A stretch of DNA of 64,000 bases from assembly GCF_041296385.1 (NCBI RefSeq), contig NW_027183518.1:124001-188000 (forward strand), in the 5' to 3' direction. Source of the stretch: Aphelocoma coerulescens (Eukaryota > Chordata > Aves > Passeriformes > Corvidae). The notes under the pieces were generated by a model, which did not search any database, had not been told where the DNA came from, and worked only from the letters and a program-made list of their open reading frames with translations. Positions 36,749-49,897 of this stretch are shown here, piece by piece (position 1 is the first letter of the stretch; every line of letters begins with the position of its first letter). The position numbers were made by a program, and so were the translations under genes.

Positions 36749-38209
36749 ATGCGTCAGGAGAGAAACACTTGCTGGATGAGCTTTTCGCTGGCCAAGACTT
36801 TCAACGCAGCACCACCATTCGGGCAAGGAGGAGGAGAAAGGAGGAGCATCTTTTCGTCCTGGCCCGTTCTTCTGCGCGAGACGCCTCTCCGCGTCTTCGC
36901 TCCCTGCAAGGCTGTAATGTGCGCCGTGGTACTTGGAAGTGAGAAGGCAGGTGCAGAGAGCACCGCGATCTGGCGGCGCCGTGCAGGCTGGAAAGGAAAG
37001 AGGGCTGCCACCGGAATGTGGTGCGAATACCGGTTTGCACGCGTCGAGGGTAAGCTCTGGGTGAGCTTGCTGGCCTAAAACTGTTCTCTGTGCCAGACGC
37101 AGGCGAGAAGCTTTCCGTTAAGAATCAGGCTGCCACGCAAACAGAACGTGGTGCTACTACCTACCTAGCGCTGCGAGGGAAAGTGCATAGCCCAGGCGTG
37201 TTTCGGCAGAAGCAGCAGCGCGGAGCATTTCGCTGCCGGCACAGCGCTCTCTGGGCGAGAAGCGGACGACGGTTTGACTCCGGCAGAATGAAAGCGCCAC
37301 ATGGTACGAAGAGCATCGGAATGAAGGCAGAGCACCGAGCTGCTGCCGTGCGCATCGCACAGGCTGCGAGAGGAAGCGTGGCTGTCACTGGCTTCTTTGC
37401 GGGTTCACGTTAGCAGTTGAAAACAGAAAGTTCCACTTGCAGCTACTTGTGCTGCTACCTATTTCTCTTCCAGCTCTCCCTGGAAAGAATTGTGCCGAGC
37501 TTTACGCTTCCAGATGCACAGATGACGGTGGTAGATGCGGCAGAGAATAGAAAGACAGCGCGCAGCGGACAGTTTCTGGTGCTTTACGTGAGGCAAGGGG
37601 GAAGTGCAGCCCAGCAGTGGCTTTTACTTCTGGAGCCTTTTGCTTTGGTAGCAGCAGCTGCTGCGAGTGGGCAACGGAGCTGCGAGAGTGCGTAATGTGA
37701 CGGCACATCTCGCTGAGAAGGAAGCTGCCGAGCCGCAGCGTGTTGTGCTCCGTTTCAAGGCTACTTGGAGGAGGGGGGTACTCGAAGAACGCCTTCTTTC
37801 TGGACGCGTCCTTCTGGGTGTGCTCAAGCTGCATGGGCTCGGCAGCACGGAAGGTGTAAGAACCTGTTTCTGGCCAGGCAGTGTGCTGGAGTGCAAAGGG
37901 CTGCGCCTTCCTTTCTGAAGCAGCCCAGAGCATTCTCAGCGGAATCTGCTTGTGAAGCAGCTCTTGGCTGGACATTTGCAAGTCGCTCCACTGAGTCCAC
38001 GAAGCCGGTGGCCAGCTGCTTCGTTCTTCGCCTTCTGGGCTCTGGACAGAGCTGAAGCGCAGCGATGGCTCGGAGCTTTGCCGCTCTTCGGCGTGAGCAC
38101 TGCACGCAGCCACAGGCTGCTGTGCACGGATTTCCCTCAGCTCGACGTACAATCATTCTCTTGCTGTTTCCCTGAGTCGAAAGTGTCCGTGTAGCTCTCG
38201 CTCAGCGAA
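36749..38209 (+). repeat. Satellite monomer 26 (1461 bp)
   Basis: Alleles: 395A, CTA, 476A, 1086G, 1249C. Confidence 0.98.
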
Positions 38210-39670
38210 ATGCGTCAGGAGAGAAACACTTGCTGGATGAGCTTTTCGCTGGCCAAGACTTTCAACGCAGCACCACCATTCGGGCAAGGAGGAGGAGAAA
38301 GGAGGAGCATCTTTTCGTCCTGGCCCGTTCTTCTGCGCGAGACGCCTCTCCGCGTCTTCGCTCCCTGCAAGGCTGTAATGTGCGCCGTGGTACTTGGAAG
38401 TGAGAAGGCAGGTGCAGAGAGCACCGCGATCTGGCGGCGCCGTGCAGGCTGGAAAGGAAAGAGGGCTGCCACCGGAATGTGGTGCGAATACCGGTTTGCA
38501 CGCGTCGAGGGTAAGCTCTGGGTGAGCTTGCTGGCCTAAAACTGTTCTCTGTGCCAGACGCAGGCGAGAAGCTTTCCGTTAAGAATCAGGCTGCCACGCA
38601 AACAGAACGTGGTGCTACTACCTACCTAGCGCTGCGAGGGAAAGTGCATAGCCCAGGCGTGTTTCGGCAGAAGCAGCAGCGCGGAGCGTTTCGCTGCCGG
38701 CACAGCGCTCTCTGGGCGAGAAGCGGACGACGGTTTGACTCCGGCAGAATGAAAGCGCCACATGGTACGAAGAGCATCGGAATGAAGGCAGAGCACCGAG
38801 CTGCTGCCGTGCGCATCGCACAGGCTGCGAGAGGAAGCGTGGCTGTCACTGGCTTCTTTGCGGGTTCACGTTAGCAGTTGAAAACAGAAAGTTCCACTTG
38901 CAGCTACTTGTGCTGCTACCTATTTCTCTTCCAGCTCTCCCTGGAAAGAATTGTGCCGAGCTTTACGCTTCCAGATGCACAGATGACGGTGGTAGATGCG
39001 GCAGAGAATAGAAAGACAGCGCGCAGCGGACAGTTTCTGGTGCTTTACGTGAGGCAAGGGGGAAGTGCAGCCCAGCAGTGGCTTTTACTTCTGGAGCCTT
39101 TTGCTTTGGTAGCAGCAGCTGCTGCGAGTGGGCAACGGAGCTGCGAGAGTGCGTAATGTGACGGCACATCTCGCTGAGAAGGAAGCTGCCGAGCCGCAGC
39201 GTGTTGTGCTCCGTTTCAAGGCTACTTGGAGGAGGGGGGTACTCGAAGAACGCCTTCTTTCTGGACGCGTCCTTCTGGGTGTGCTCAAGCTGCATGGACT
39301 CGGCAGCACGGAAGGTGTAAGAACCTGTTTCTGGCCAGGCAGTGTGCTGGAGTGCAAAGGGCTGCGCCTTCCTTTCTGAAGCAGCCCAGAGCATTCTCAG
39401 CGGAATCTGCTTGTGAAGCAGCTCTTGGCTGGACATTTGCAAGTCGCTCCACTGAGTCCACGAAGCCGGTGGCCAGCTGCTTCGTTCTTCGCCTTCTGGG
39501 CTCTGGACAGAGCTGAAGCGCAGCGATGGCTCGGAGCTTTGCCGCTCTTCGGCGTGAGCACTGCACGCAGCCACAGGCTGCTGTGCACGGATTTCCCTCA
39601 GCTCGACGTACAATCATTCTCTTGCTGTTTCCCTGAGTCGAAAGTGTCCGCGTAGCTCTCGCTCAGCGAA
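38210..39670 (+). repeat. Satellite monomer 27 (1461 bp)
   Basis: Alleles: 395A, CTA, 476G, 1086A, 1249C, 1439C (39651), the last shared only with monomer 21. Confidence 0.98.
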
Positions 39671-41131
39671 ATGCGTCAGGAGAGAAACACTTGCTGGATG
39701 AGCTTTTCGCTGGCCAAGACTTTCAACGCAGCACCACCATTCGGGCAAGGAGGAGGAGAAAGGAGGAGCATCTTTTCGTCCTGGCCCGTTCTTCTGCGCG
39801 AGACGCCTCTCCGCGTCTTCGCTCCCTGCAAGGCTGTAATGTGCGCCGTGGTACTTGGAAGTGAGAAGGCAGGTGCAGAGAGCACCGCGATCTGGCGGCG
39901 CCGTGCAGGCTGGAAAGGAAAGAGGGCTGCCACCGGAATGTGGTGCGAATACCGGTTTGCACGCGTCGAGGGTAAGCTCTGGGTGAGCTTGCTGGCCTAA
40001 AACTGTTCTCTGTGCCAGACGCAGGCGAGAAGCTTTCCGTTAAGAATCAGGCTGCCACGCAAACAGAACGTGGTGCTACTACCTACCTAGCGCTGCGAGG
40101 GAAAGTGCATAGCCCAGGCGTGTTTCGGCAGAAGCAGCAGCGCGGAGCATTTCGCTGCCGGCACAGCGCTCTCTGGGCGAGAAGCGGACGACGGTTTGAC
40201 TCCGGCAGAATGAAAGCGCCACATGGTACGAAGAGCATCGGAATGAAGGCAGAGCACCGAGCTGCTGCCGTGCGCATCGCACAGGCTGCGAGAGGAAGCG
40301 TGGCTGTCACTGGCTTCTTTGCGGGTTCACGTTAGCAGTTGAAAACAGAAAGTTCCACTTGCAGCTACTTGTGCTGCTACCTATTTCTCTTCCAGCTCTC
40401 CCTGGAAAGAATTGTGCCGAGCTTTACGCTTCCAGATGCACAGATGACGGTGGTAGATGCGGCAGAGAATAGAAAGACAGCGCGCAGCGGACAGTTTCTG
40501 GTGCTTTACGTGAGGCAAGGGGGAAGTGCAGCCCAGCAGTGGCTTTTACTTCTGGAGCCTTTTGCTTTGGTAGCAGCAGCTGCTGCGAGTGGGCAACGGA
40601 GCTGCGAGAGTGCGTAATGTGACGGCACATCTCGCTGAGAAGGAAGCTGCCGAGCCGCAGCGTGTTGTGCTCCGTTTCAAGGCTACTTGGAGGAGGGGGG
40701 TACTCGAAGAACGCCTTCTTTCTGGACGCGTCCTTCTGGGTGTGCTCAAGCTGCATGGGCTCGGCAGCACGGAAGGTGTAAGAACCTGTTTCTGGCCAGG
40801 CAGTGTGCTGGAGTGCAAAGGGCTGCGCCTTCCTTTCTGAAGCAGCCCAGAGCATTCTCAGCGGAATCTGCTTGTGAAGCAGCTCTTGGCTGGACATTTG
40901 CAAGTCGCTCCACTGAGTCCACGAAGCCGGTGGCCAGCTGCTTCGTTCTTCGCCTTCTGGGCTCTGGACAGAGCTGAAGCGCAGCGATGGCTCGGAGCTT
41001 TGCCGCTCTTCGGCGTGAGCACTGCACGCAGCCACAGGCTGCTGTGCACGGATTTCCCTCAGCTCGACGTACAATCATTCTCTTGCTGTTTCCCTGAGTC
41101 GAAAGTGTCCGTGTAGCTCTCGCTCAGCGAA
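39671..41131 (+). repeat. Satellite monomer 28 (1461 bp)
   Basis: Alleles: 395A, CTA, 476A, 1086G, 1249C. Confidence 0.98.
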
Positions 41132-42592
41132 ATGCGTCAGGAGAGAAACACTTGCTGGATGAGCTTTTCGCTGGCCAAGACTTTCAACGCAGCACCACCA
41201 TTCGGGCAAGGAGGAGGAGAAAGGAGGAGCATCTTTTCGTCCTGGCCCGTTCTTCTGCGCGAGACGCCTCTCCGCGTCTTCGCTCCCTGCAAGGCTGTAA
41301 TGTGCGCCGTGGTACTTGGAAGTGAGAAGGCAGGTGCAGAGAGCACCGCGATCTGGCGGCGCCGTGCAGGCTGGAAAGGAAAGAGGGCTGCCACCGGAAT
41401 GTGGTGCGAATACCGGTTTGCACGCGTCGAGGGTAAGCTCTGGGTGAGCTTGCTGGCCTAAAACTGTTCTCTGTGCCAGACGCAGGCGAGAAGCTTTCCG
41501 TTAAGAATCAGGCTGCCACGCAAACAGAACGTGGTGCTACTACCTACCTAGCGCTGCGAGGGAAAGTGCATAGCCCAGGCGTGTTTCGGCAGAAGCAGCA
41601 GCGCGGAGCGTTTCGCTGCCGGCACAGCGCTCTCTGGGCGAGAAGCGGACGACGGTTTGACTCCGGCAGAATGAAAGCGCCACATGGTACGAAGAGCATC
41701 GGAATGAAGGCAGAGCACCGAGCTGCTGCCGTGCGCATCGCACAGGCTGCGAGAGGAAGCGTGGCTGTCACTGGCTTCTTTGCGGGTTCACGTTAGCAGT
41801 TGAAAACAGAAAGTTCCACTTGCAGCTACTTGTGCTGCTACCTATTTCTCTTCCAGCTCTCCCTGGAAAGAATTGTGCCGAGCTTTACGCTTCCAGATGC
41901 ACAGATGACGGTGGTAGATGCGGCAGAGAATAGAAAGACAGCGCGCAGCGGACAGTTTCTGGTGCTTTACGTGAGGCAAGGGGGAAGTGCAGCCCAGCAG
42001 TGGCTTTTACTTCTGGAGCCTTTTGCTTTGGTAGCAGCAGCTGCTGCGAGTGGGCAACGGAGCTGCGAGAGTGCGTAATGTGACGGCACATCTCGCTGAG
42101 AAGGAAGCTGCCGAGCCGCAGCGTGTTGTGCTCCGTTTCAAGGCTACTTGGAGGAGGGGGGTACTCGAAGAACGCCTTCTTTCTGGACGCGTCCTTCTGG
42201 GTGTGCTCAAGCTGCATGGACTCGGCAGCACGGAAGGTGTAAGAACCTGTTTCTGGCCAGGCAGTGTGCTGGAGTGCAAAGGGCTGCGCCTTCCTTTCTG
42301 AAGCAGCCCAGAGCATTCTCAGCGGAATCTGCTTGTGAAGCAGCTCTTGGCTGGACATTTGCAAGTCGCTCCACTGAGTCCACGAAGCCGGTGGCCAGCT
42401 GCTTCGTTCTTCGCCTTCTGGGCTCTGGACAGAGCTGAAGCGCAGCGATGGCTCGGAGCTTTGCCGCTCTTCGGCGTGAGCACTGCACGCAGCCACAGGC
42501 TGCTGTGCACGGATTTCCCTCAGCTCGACGTACAATCATTCTCTTGCTGTTTCCCTGAGTCGAAAGTGTCCGTGTAGCTCTCGCTCAGCGAA
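41132..42592 (+). repeat. Satellite monomer 29 (1461 bp)
   Basis: Alleles: 395A, CTA, 476G, 1086A (42220), 1249C. Confidence 0.98.
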
Positions 42593-44053
42593 ATGCGTCA
42601 GGAGAGAAACACTTGCTGGATGAGCTTTTCGCTGGCCAAGACTTTCAACGCAGCACCACCATTCGGGCAAGGAGGAGGAGAAAGGAGGAGCATCTTTTCG
42701 TCCTGGCCCGTTCTTCTGCGCGAGACGCCTCTCCGCGTCTTCGCTCCCTGCAAGGCTGTAATGTGCGCCGTGGTACTTGGAAGTGAGAAGGCAGGTGCAG
42801 AGAGCACCGCGATCTGGCGGCGCCGTGCAGGCTGGAAAGGAAAGAGGGCTGCCACCGGAATGTGGTGCGAATACCGGTTTGCACGCGTCGAGGGTAAGCT
42901 CTGGGTGAGCTTGCTGGCCTAAAACTGTTCTCTGTGCCAGACGCAGGCGAGAAGCTTTCCGTTAAGAATCAGGCTGCCACGCAAACAGAACGTGGTGCTA
43001 CTACCTACCTAGCGCTGCGAGGGAAAGTGCATAGCCCAGGCGTGTTTCGGCAGAAGCAGCAGCGCGGAGCATTTCGCTGCCGGCACAGCGCTCTCTGGGC
43101 GAGAAGCGGACGACGGTTTGACTCCGGCAGAATGAAAGCGCCACATGGTACGAAGAGCATCGGAATGAAGGCAGAGCACCGAGCTGCTGCCGTGCGCATC
43201 GCACAGGCTGCGAGAGGAAGCGTGGCTGTCACTGGCTTCTTTGCGGGTTCACGTTAGCAGTTGAAAACAGAAAGTTCCACTTGCAGCTACTTGTGCTGCT
43301 ACCTATTTCTCTTCCAGCTCTCCCTGGAAAGAATTGTGCCGAGCTTTACGCTTCCAGATGCACAGATGACGGTGGTAGATGCGGCAGAGAATAGAAAGAC
43401 AGCGCGCAGCGGACAGTTTCTGGTGCTTTACGTGAGGCAAGGGGGAAGTGCAGCCCAGCAGTGGCTTTTACTTCTGGAGCCTTTTGCTTTGGTAGCAGCA
43501 GCTGCTGCGAGTGGGCAACGGAGCTGCGAGAGTGCGTAATGTGACGGCACATCTCGCTGAGAAGGAAGCTGCCGAGCCGCAGCGTGTTGTGCTCCGTTTC
43601 AAGGCTACTTGGAGGAGGGGGGTACTCGAAGAACGCCTTCTTTCTGGACGCGTCCTTCTGGGTGTGCTCAAGCTGCATGGACTCGGCAGCACGGAAGGTG
43701 TAAGAACCTGTTTCTGGCCAGGCAGTGTGCTGGAGTGCAAAGGGCTGCGCCTTCCTTTCTGAAGCAGCCCAGAGCATTCTCAGCGGAATCTGCTTGTGAA
43801 GCAGCTCTTGGCTGGACATTTGCAAGTCGCTCCACTGAGTCCACGAAGCCGGTGGCCAGCTGCTTCGTTCTTCGCCTTCTGGGCTCTGGACAGAGCTGAA
43901 GCGCAGCGATGGCTCGGAGCTTTGCCGCTCTTCGGCGTGAGCACTGCACGCAGCCACAGGCTGCTGTGCACGGATTTCCCTCAGCTCGACGTACAATCAT
44001 TCTCTTGCTGTTTCCCTGAGTCGAAAGTGTCCGTGTAGCTCTCGCTCAGCGAA
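42593..44053 (+). repeat. Satellite monomer 30 (1461 bp)
   Basis: Alleles: 395A, CTA, 476A, 1086A, 1249C; same state as monomers 18 and 31. Confidence 0.98.
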
Positions 44054-45514
44054 ATGCGTCAGGAGAGAAACACTTGCTGGATGAGCTTTTCGCTGGCCAA
44101 GACTTTCAACGCAGCACCACCATTCGGGCAAGGAGGAGGAGAAAGGAGGAGCATCTTTTCGTCCTGGCCCGTTCTTCTGCGCGAGACGCCTCTCCGCGTC
44201 TTCGCTCCCTGCAAGGCTGTAATGTGCGCCGTGGTACTTGGAAGTGAGAAGGCAGGTGCAGAGAGCACCGCGATCTGGCGGCGCCGTGCAGGCTGGAAAG
44301 GAAAGAGGGCTGCCACCGGAATGTGGTGCGAATACCGGTTTGCACGCGTCGAGGGTAAGCTCTGGGTGAGCTTGCTGGCCTAAAACTGTTCTCTGTGCCA
44401 GACGCAGGCGAGAAGCTTTCCGTTAAGAATCAGGCTGCCACGCAAACAGAACGTGGTGCTACTACCTACCTAGCGCTGCGAGGGAAAGTGCATAGCCCAG
44501 GCGTGTTTCGGCAGAAGCAGCAGCGCGGAGCATTTCGCTGCCGGCACAGCGCTCTCTGGGCGAGAAGCGGACGACGGTTTGACTCCGGCAGAATGAAAGC
44601 GCCACATGGTACGAAGAGCATCGGAATGAAGGCAGAGCACCGAGCTGCTGCCGTGCGCATCGCACAGGCTGCGAGAGGAAGCGTGGCTGTCACTGGCTTC
44701 TTTGCGGGTTCACGTTAGCAGTTGAAAACAGAAAGTTCCACTTGCAGCTACTTGTGCTGCTACCTATTTCTCTTCCAGCTCTCCCTGGAAAGAATTGTGC
44801 CGAGCTTTACGCTTCCAGATGCACAGATGACGGTGGTAGATGCGGCAGAGAATAGAAAGACAGCGCGCAGCGGACAGTTTCTGGTGCTTTACGTGAGGCA
44901 AGGGGGAAGTGCAGCCCAGCAGTGGCTTTTACTTCTGGAGCCTTTTGCTTTGGTAGCAGCAGCTGCTGCGAGTGGGCAACGGAGCTGCGAGAGTGCGTAA
45001 TGTGACGGCACATCTCGCTGAGAAGGAAGCTGCCGAGCCGCAGCGTGTTGTGCTCCGTTTCAAGGCTACTTGGAGGAGGGGGGTACTCGAAGAACGCCTT
45101 CTTTCTGGACGCGTCCTTCTGGGTGTGCTCAAGCTGCATGGACTCGGCAGCACGGAAGGTGTAAGAACCTGTTTCTGGCCAGGCAGTGTGCTGGAGTGCA
45201 AAGGGCTGCGCCTTCCTTTCTGAAGCAGCCCAGAGCATTCTCAGCGGAATCTGCTTGTGAAGCAGCTCTTGGCTGGACATTTGCAAGTCGCTCCACTGAG
45301 TCCACGAAGCCGGTGGCCAGCTGCTTCGTTCTTCGCCTTCTGGGCTCTGGACAGAGCTGAAGCGCAGCGATGGCTCGGAGCTTTGCCGCTCTTCGGCGTG
45401 AGCACTGCACGCAGCCACAGGCTGCTGTGCACGGATTTCCCTCAGCTCGACGTACAATCATTCTCTTGCTGTTTCCCTGAGTCGAAAGTGTCCGTGTAGC
45501 TCTCGCTCAGCGAA
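44054..45514 (+). repeat. Satellite monomer 31 (1461 bp)
   Basis: Alleles: 395A, CTA, 476A, 1086A (45142), 1249C. Confidence 0.98.
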
Positions 45515-46975
45515 ATGCGTCAGGAGAGAAACACTTGCTGGATGAGCTTTTCGCTGGCCAAGACTTTCAACGCAGCACCACCATTCGGGCAAGGAGGAGG
45601 AGAAAGGAGGAGCATCTTTTCGTCCTGGCCCGTTCTTCTGCGCGAGACGCCTCTCCGCGTCTTCGCTCCCTGCAAGGCTGTAATGTGCGCCGTGGTACTT
45701 GGAAGTGAGAAGGCAGGTGCAGAGAGCACCGCGATCTGGCGGCGCCGTGCAGGCTGGAAAGGAAAGAGGGCTGCCACCGGAATGTGGTGCGAATACCGGT
45801 TTGCACGCGTCGAGGGTAAGCTCTGGGTGAGCTTGCTGGCCTAAAACTGTTCTCTGTGCCAGACGCAGGCGAGAAGCTTTCCGTTAAGAATCAGGCTGCC
45901 ACGCAAACAGAACGTGGTGCTACTACCTACCTAGCGCTGCGAGGGAAAGTGCATAGCCCAGGCGTGTTTCGGCAGAAGCAGCAGCGCGGAGCATTTCGCT
46001 GCCGGCACAGCGCTCTCTGGGCGAGAAGCGGACGACGGTTTGACTCCGGCAGAATGAAAGCGCCACATGGTACGAAGAGCATCGGAATGAAGGCAGAGCA
46101 CCGAGCTGCTGCCGTGCGCATCGCACAGGCTGCGAGAGGAAGCGTGGCTGTCACTGGCTTCTTTGCGGGTTCACGTTAGCAGTTGAAAACAGAAAGTTCC
46201 ACTTGCAGCTACTTGTGCTGCTACCTATTTCTCTTCCAGCTCTCCCTGGAAAGAATTGTGCCGAGCTTTACGCTTCCAGATGCACAGATGACGGTGGTAG
46301 ATGCGGCAGAGAATAGAAAGACAGCGCGCAGCGGACAGTTTCTGGTGCTTTACGTGAGGCAAGGGGGAAGTGCAGCCCAGCAGTGGCTTTTACTTCTGGA
46401 GCCTTTTGCTTTGGTAGCAGCAGCTGCTGCGAGTGGGCAACGGAGCTGCGAGAGTGCGTAATGTGACGGCACATCTCGCTGAGAAGGAAGCTGCCGAGCC
46501 GCAGCGTGTTGTGCTCCGTTTCAAGGCTACTTGGAGGAGGGGGGTACTCGAAGAACGCCTTCTTTCTGGACGCGTCCTTCTGGGTGTGCTCAAGCTGCAT
46601 GGGCTCGGCAGCACGGAAGGTGTAAGAACCTGTTTCTGGCCAGGCAGTGTGCTGGAGTGCAAAGGGCTGCGCCTTCCTTTCTGAAGCAGCCCAGAGCATT
46701 CTCAGCGGAATCTGCTTGTGAAGCAGCTCTTGGCTGGACATTTGCAAGTCGCTCCACTGAGTCCACGAAGCCGGTGGCCAGCTGCTTCGTTCTTCGCCTT
46801 CTGGGCTCTGGACAGAGCTGAAGCGCAGCGATGGCTCGGAGCTTTGCCGCTCTTCGGCGTGAGCACTGCACGCAGCCACAGGCTGCTGTGCACGGATTTC
46901 CCTCAGCTCGACGTACAATCATTCTCTTGCTGTTTCCCTGAGTCGAAAGTGTCCGTGTAGCTCTCGCTCAGCGAA
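45515..46975 (+). repeat. Satellite monomer 32 (1461 bp)
   Basis: Alleles: 395A, CTA, 476A, 1086G, 1249C. Corresponds to monomer 14 at an offset of 18 copies. Confidence 0.98.
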
Positions 46976-48436
46976 ATGCGTCAGGAGAGAAACACTTGCT
47001 GGATGAGCTTTTCGCTGGCCAAGACTTTCAACGCAGCACCACCATTCGGGCAAGGAGGAGGAGAAAGGAGGAGCATCTTTTCGTCCTGGCCCGTTCTTCT
47101 GCGCGAGACGCCTCTCCGCGTCTTCGCTCCCTGCAAGGCTGTAATGTGCGCCGTGGTACTTGGAAGTGAGAAGGCAGGTGCAGAGAGCACCGCGATCTGG
47201 CGGCGCCGTGCAGGCTGGAAAGGAAAGAGGGCTGCCACCGGAATGTGGTGCGAATACCGGTTTGCACGCGTCGAGGGTAAGCTCTGGGTGAGCTTGCTGG
47301 CCTAAAACTGTTCTCTGTGCCAGACGCAGGCGAGAAGCTTTCCGTTAAGAATCAGGCTGCCACGCAAACAGAACGTGGTGCTACTACCTACCTAGCGCTG
47401 CGAGGGAAAGTGCATAGCCCAGGCGTGTTTCGGCAGAAGCAGCAGCGCGGAGCGTTTCGCTGCCGGCACAGCGCTCTCTGGGCGAGAAGCGGACGACGGT
47501 TTGACTCCGGCAGAATGAAAGCGCCACATGGTACGAAGAGCATCGGAATGAAGGCAGAGCACCGAGCTGCTGCCGTGCGCATCGCACAGGCTGCGAGAGG
47601 AAGCGTGGCTGTCACTGGCTTCTTTGCGGGTTCACGTTAGCAGTTGAAAACAGAAAGTTCCACTTGCAGCTACTTGTGCTGCTACCTATTTCTCTTCCAG
47701 CTCTCCCTGGAAAGAATTGTGCCGAGCTTTACGCTTCCAGATGCACAGATGACGGTGGTAGATGCGGCAGAGAATAGAAAGACAGCGCGCAGCGGACAGT
47801 TTCTGGTGCTTTACGTGAGGCAAGGGGGAAGTGCAGCCCAGCAGTGGCTTTTACTTCTGGAGCCTTTTGCTTTGGTAGCAGCAGCTGCTGCGAGTGGGCA
47901 ACGGAGCTGCGAGAGTGCGTAATGTGACGGCACATCTCGCTGAGAAGGAAGCTGCCGAGCCGCAGCGTGTTGTGCTCCGTTTCAAGGCTACTTGGAGGAG
48001 GGGGGTACTCGAAGAACGCCTTCTTTCTGGACGCGTCCTTCTGGGTGTGCTCAAGCTGCATGGGCTCGGCAGCACGGAAGGTGTAAGAACCTGTTTCTGG
48101 CCAGGCAGTGTGCTGGAGTGCAAAGGGCTGCGCCTTCCTTTCTGAAGCAGCCCAGAGCATTCTCAGCGGAATCTGCTTGTGAAGCAGCTCTTGGCTGGAC
48201 ATTTGCAAGTCGCTCCACTGAGTCCACGAAGCCGGTGGCCAGCTGCTTCGTTCTTCGCCTTCTGGGCTCTGGACAGAGCTGAAGCGCAGCGATGGCTCGG
48301 AGCTTTGCCGCTCTTCGGCGTGAGCACTGCACGCAGCCACAGGCTGCTGTGCACGGATTTCCCTCAGCTCGACGTACAATCATTCTCTTGCTGTTTCCCT
48401 GAGTCGAAAGTGTCCGTGTAGCTCTCGCTCAGCGAA
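46976..48436 (+). repeat. Satellite monomer 33 (1461 bp)
   Basis: Alleles: 395A, CTA, 476G, 1086G, 1249C. First of three alike copies (33-35), mirroring 15-17. Confidence 0.98.
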
Positions 48437-49897
48437 ATGCGTCAGGAGAGAAACACTTGCTGGATGAGCTTTTCGCTGGCCAAGACTTTCAACGCAGCAC
48501 CACCATTCGGGCAAGGAGGAGGAGAAAGGAGGAGCATCTTTTCGTCCTGGCCCGTTCTTCTGCGCGAGACGCCTCTCCGCGTCTTCGCTCCCTGCAAGGC
48601 TGTAATGTGCGCCGTGGTACTTGGAAGTGAGAAGGCAGGTGCAGAGAGCACCGCGATCTGGCGGCGCCGTGCAGGCTGGAAAGGAAAGAGGGCTGCCACC
48701 GGAATGTGGTGCGAATACCGGTTTGCACGCGTCGAGGGTAAGCTCTGGGTGAGCTTGCTGGCCTAAAACTGTTCTCTGTGCCAGACGCAGGCGAGAAGCT
48801 TTCCGTTAAGAATCAGGCTGCCACGCAAACAGAACGTGGTGCTACTACCTACCTAGCGCTGCGAGGGAAAGTGCATAGCCCAGGCGTGTTTCGGCAGAAG
48901 CAGCAGCGCGGAGCGTTTCGCTGCCGGCACAGCGCTCTCTGGGCGAGAAGCGGACGACGGTTTGACTCCGGCAGAATGAAAGCGCCACATGGTACGAAGA
49001 GCATCGGAATGAAGGCAGAGCACCGAGCTGCTGCCGTGCGCATCGCACAGGCTGCGAGAGGAAGCGTGGCTGTCACTGGCTTCTTTGCGGGTTCACGTTA
49101 GCAGTTGAAAACAGAAAGTTCCACTTGCAGCTACTTGTGCTGCTACCTATTTCTCTTCCAGCTCTCCCTGGAAAGAATTGTGCCGAGCTTTACGCTTCCA
49201 GATGCACAGATGACGGTGGTAGATGCGGCAGAGAATAGAAAGACAGCGCGCAGCGGACAGTTTCTGGTGCTTTACGTGAGGCAAGGGGGAAGTGCAGCCC
49301 AGCAGTGGCTTTTACTTCTGGAGCCTTTTGCTTTGGTAGCAGCAGCTGCTGCGAGTGGGCAACGGAGCTGCGAGAGTGCGTAATGTGACGGCACATCTCG
49401 CTGAGAAGGAAGCTGCCGAGCCGCAGCGTGTTGTGCTCCGTTTCAAGGCTACTTGGAGGAGGGGGGTACTCGAAGAACGCCTTCTTTCTGGACGCGTCCT
49501 TCTGGGTGTGCTCAAGCTGCATGGGCTCGGCAGCACGGAAGGTGTAAGAACCTGTTTCTGGCCAGGCAGTGTGCTGGAGTGCAAAGGGCTGCGCCTTCCT
49601 TTCTGAAGCAGCCCAGAGCATTCTCAGCGGAATCTGCTTGTGAAGCAGCTCTTGGCTGGACATTTGCAAGTCGCTCCACTGAGTCCACGAAGCCGGTGGC
49701 CAGCTGCTTCGTTCTTCGCCTTCTGGGCTCTGGACAGAGCTGAAGCGCAGCGATGGCTCGGAGCTTTGCCGCTCTTCGGCGTGAGCACTGCACGCAGCCA
49801 CAGGCTGCTGTGCACGGATTTCCCTCAGCTCGACGTACAATCATTCTCTTGCTGTTTCCCTGAGTCGAAAGTGTCCGTGTAGCTCTCGCTCAGCGAA
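48437..49897 (+). repeat. Satellite monomer 34 (1461 bp)
   Basis: Alleles: 395A, CTA, 476G, 1086G, 1249C. Confidence 0.98.
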
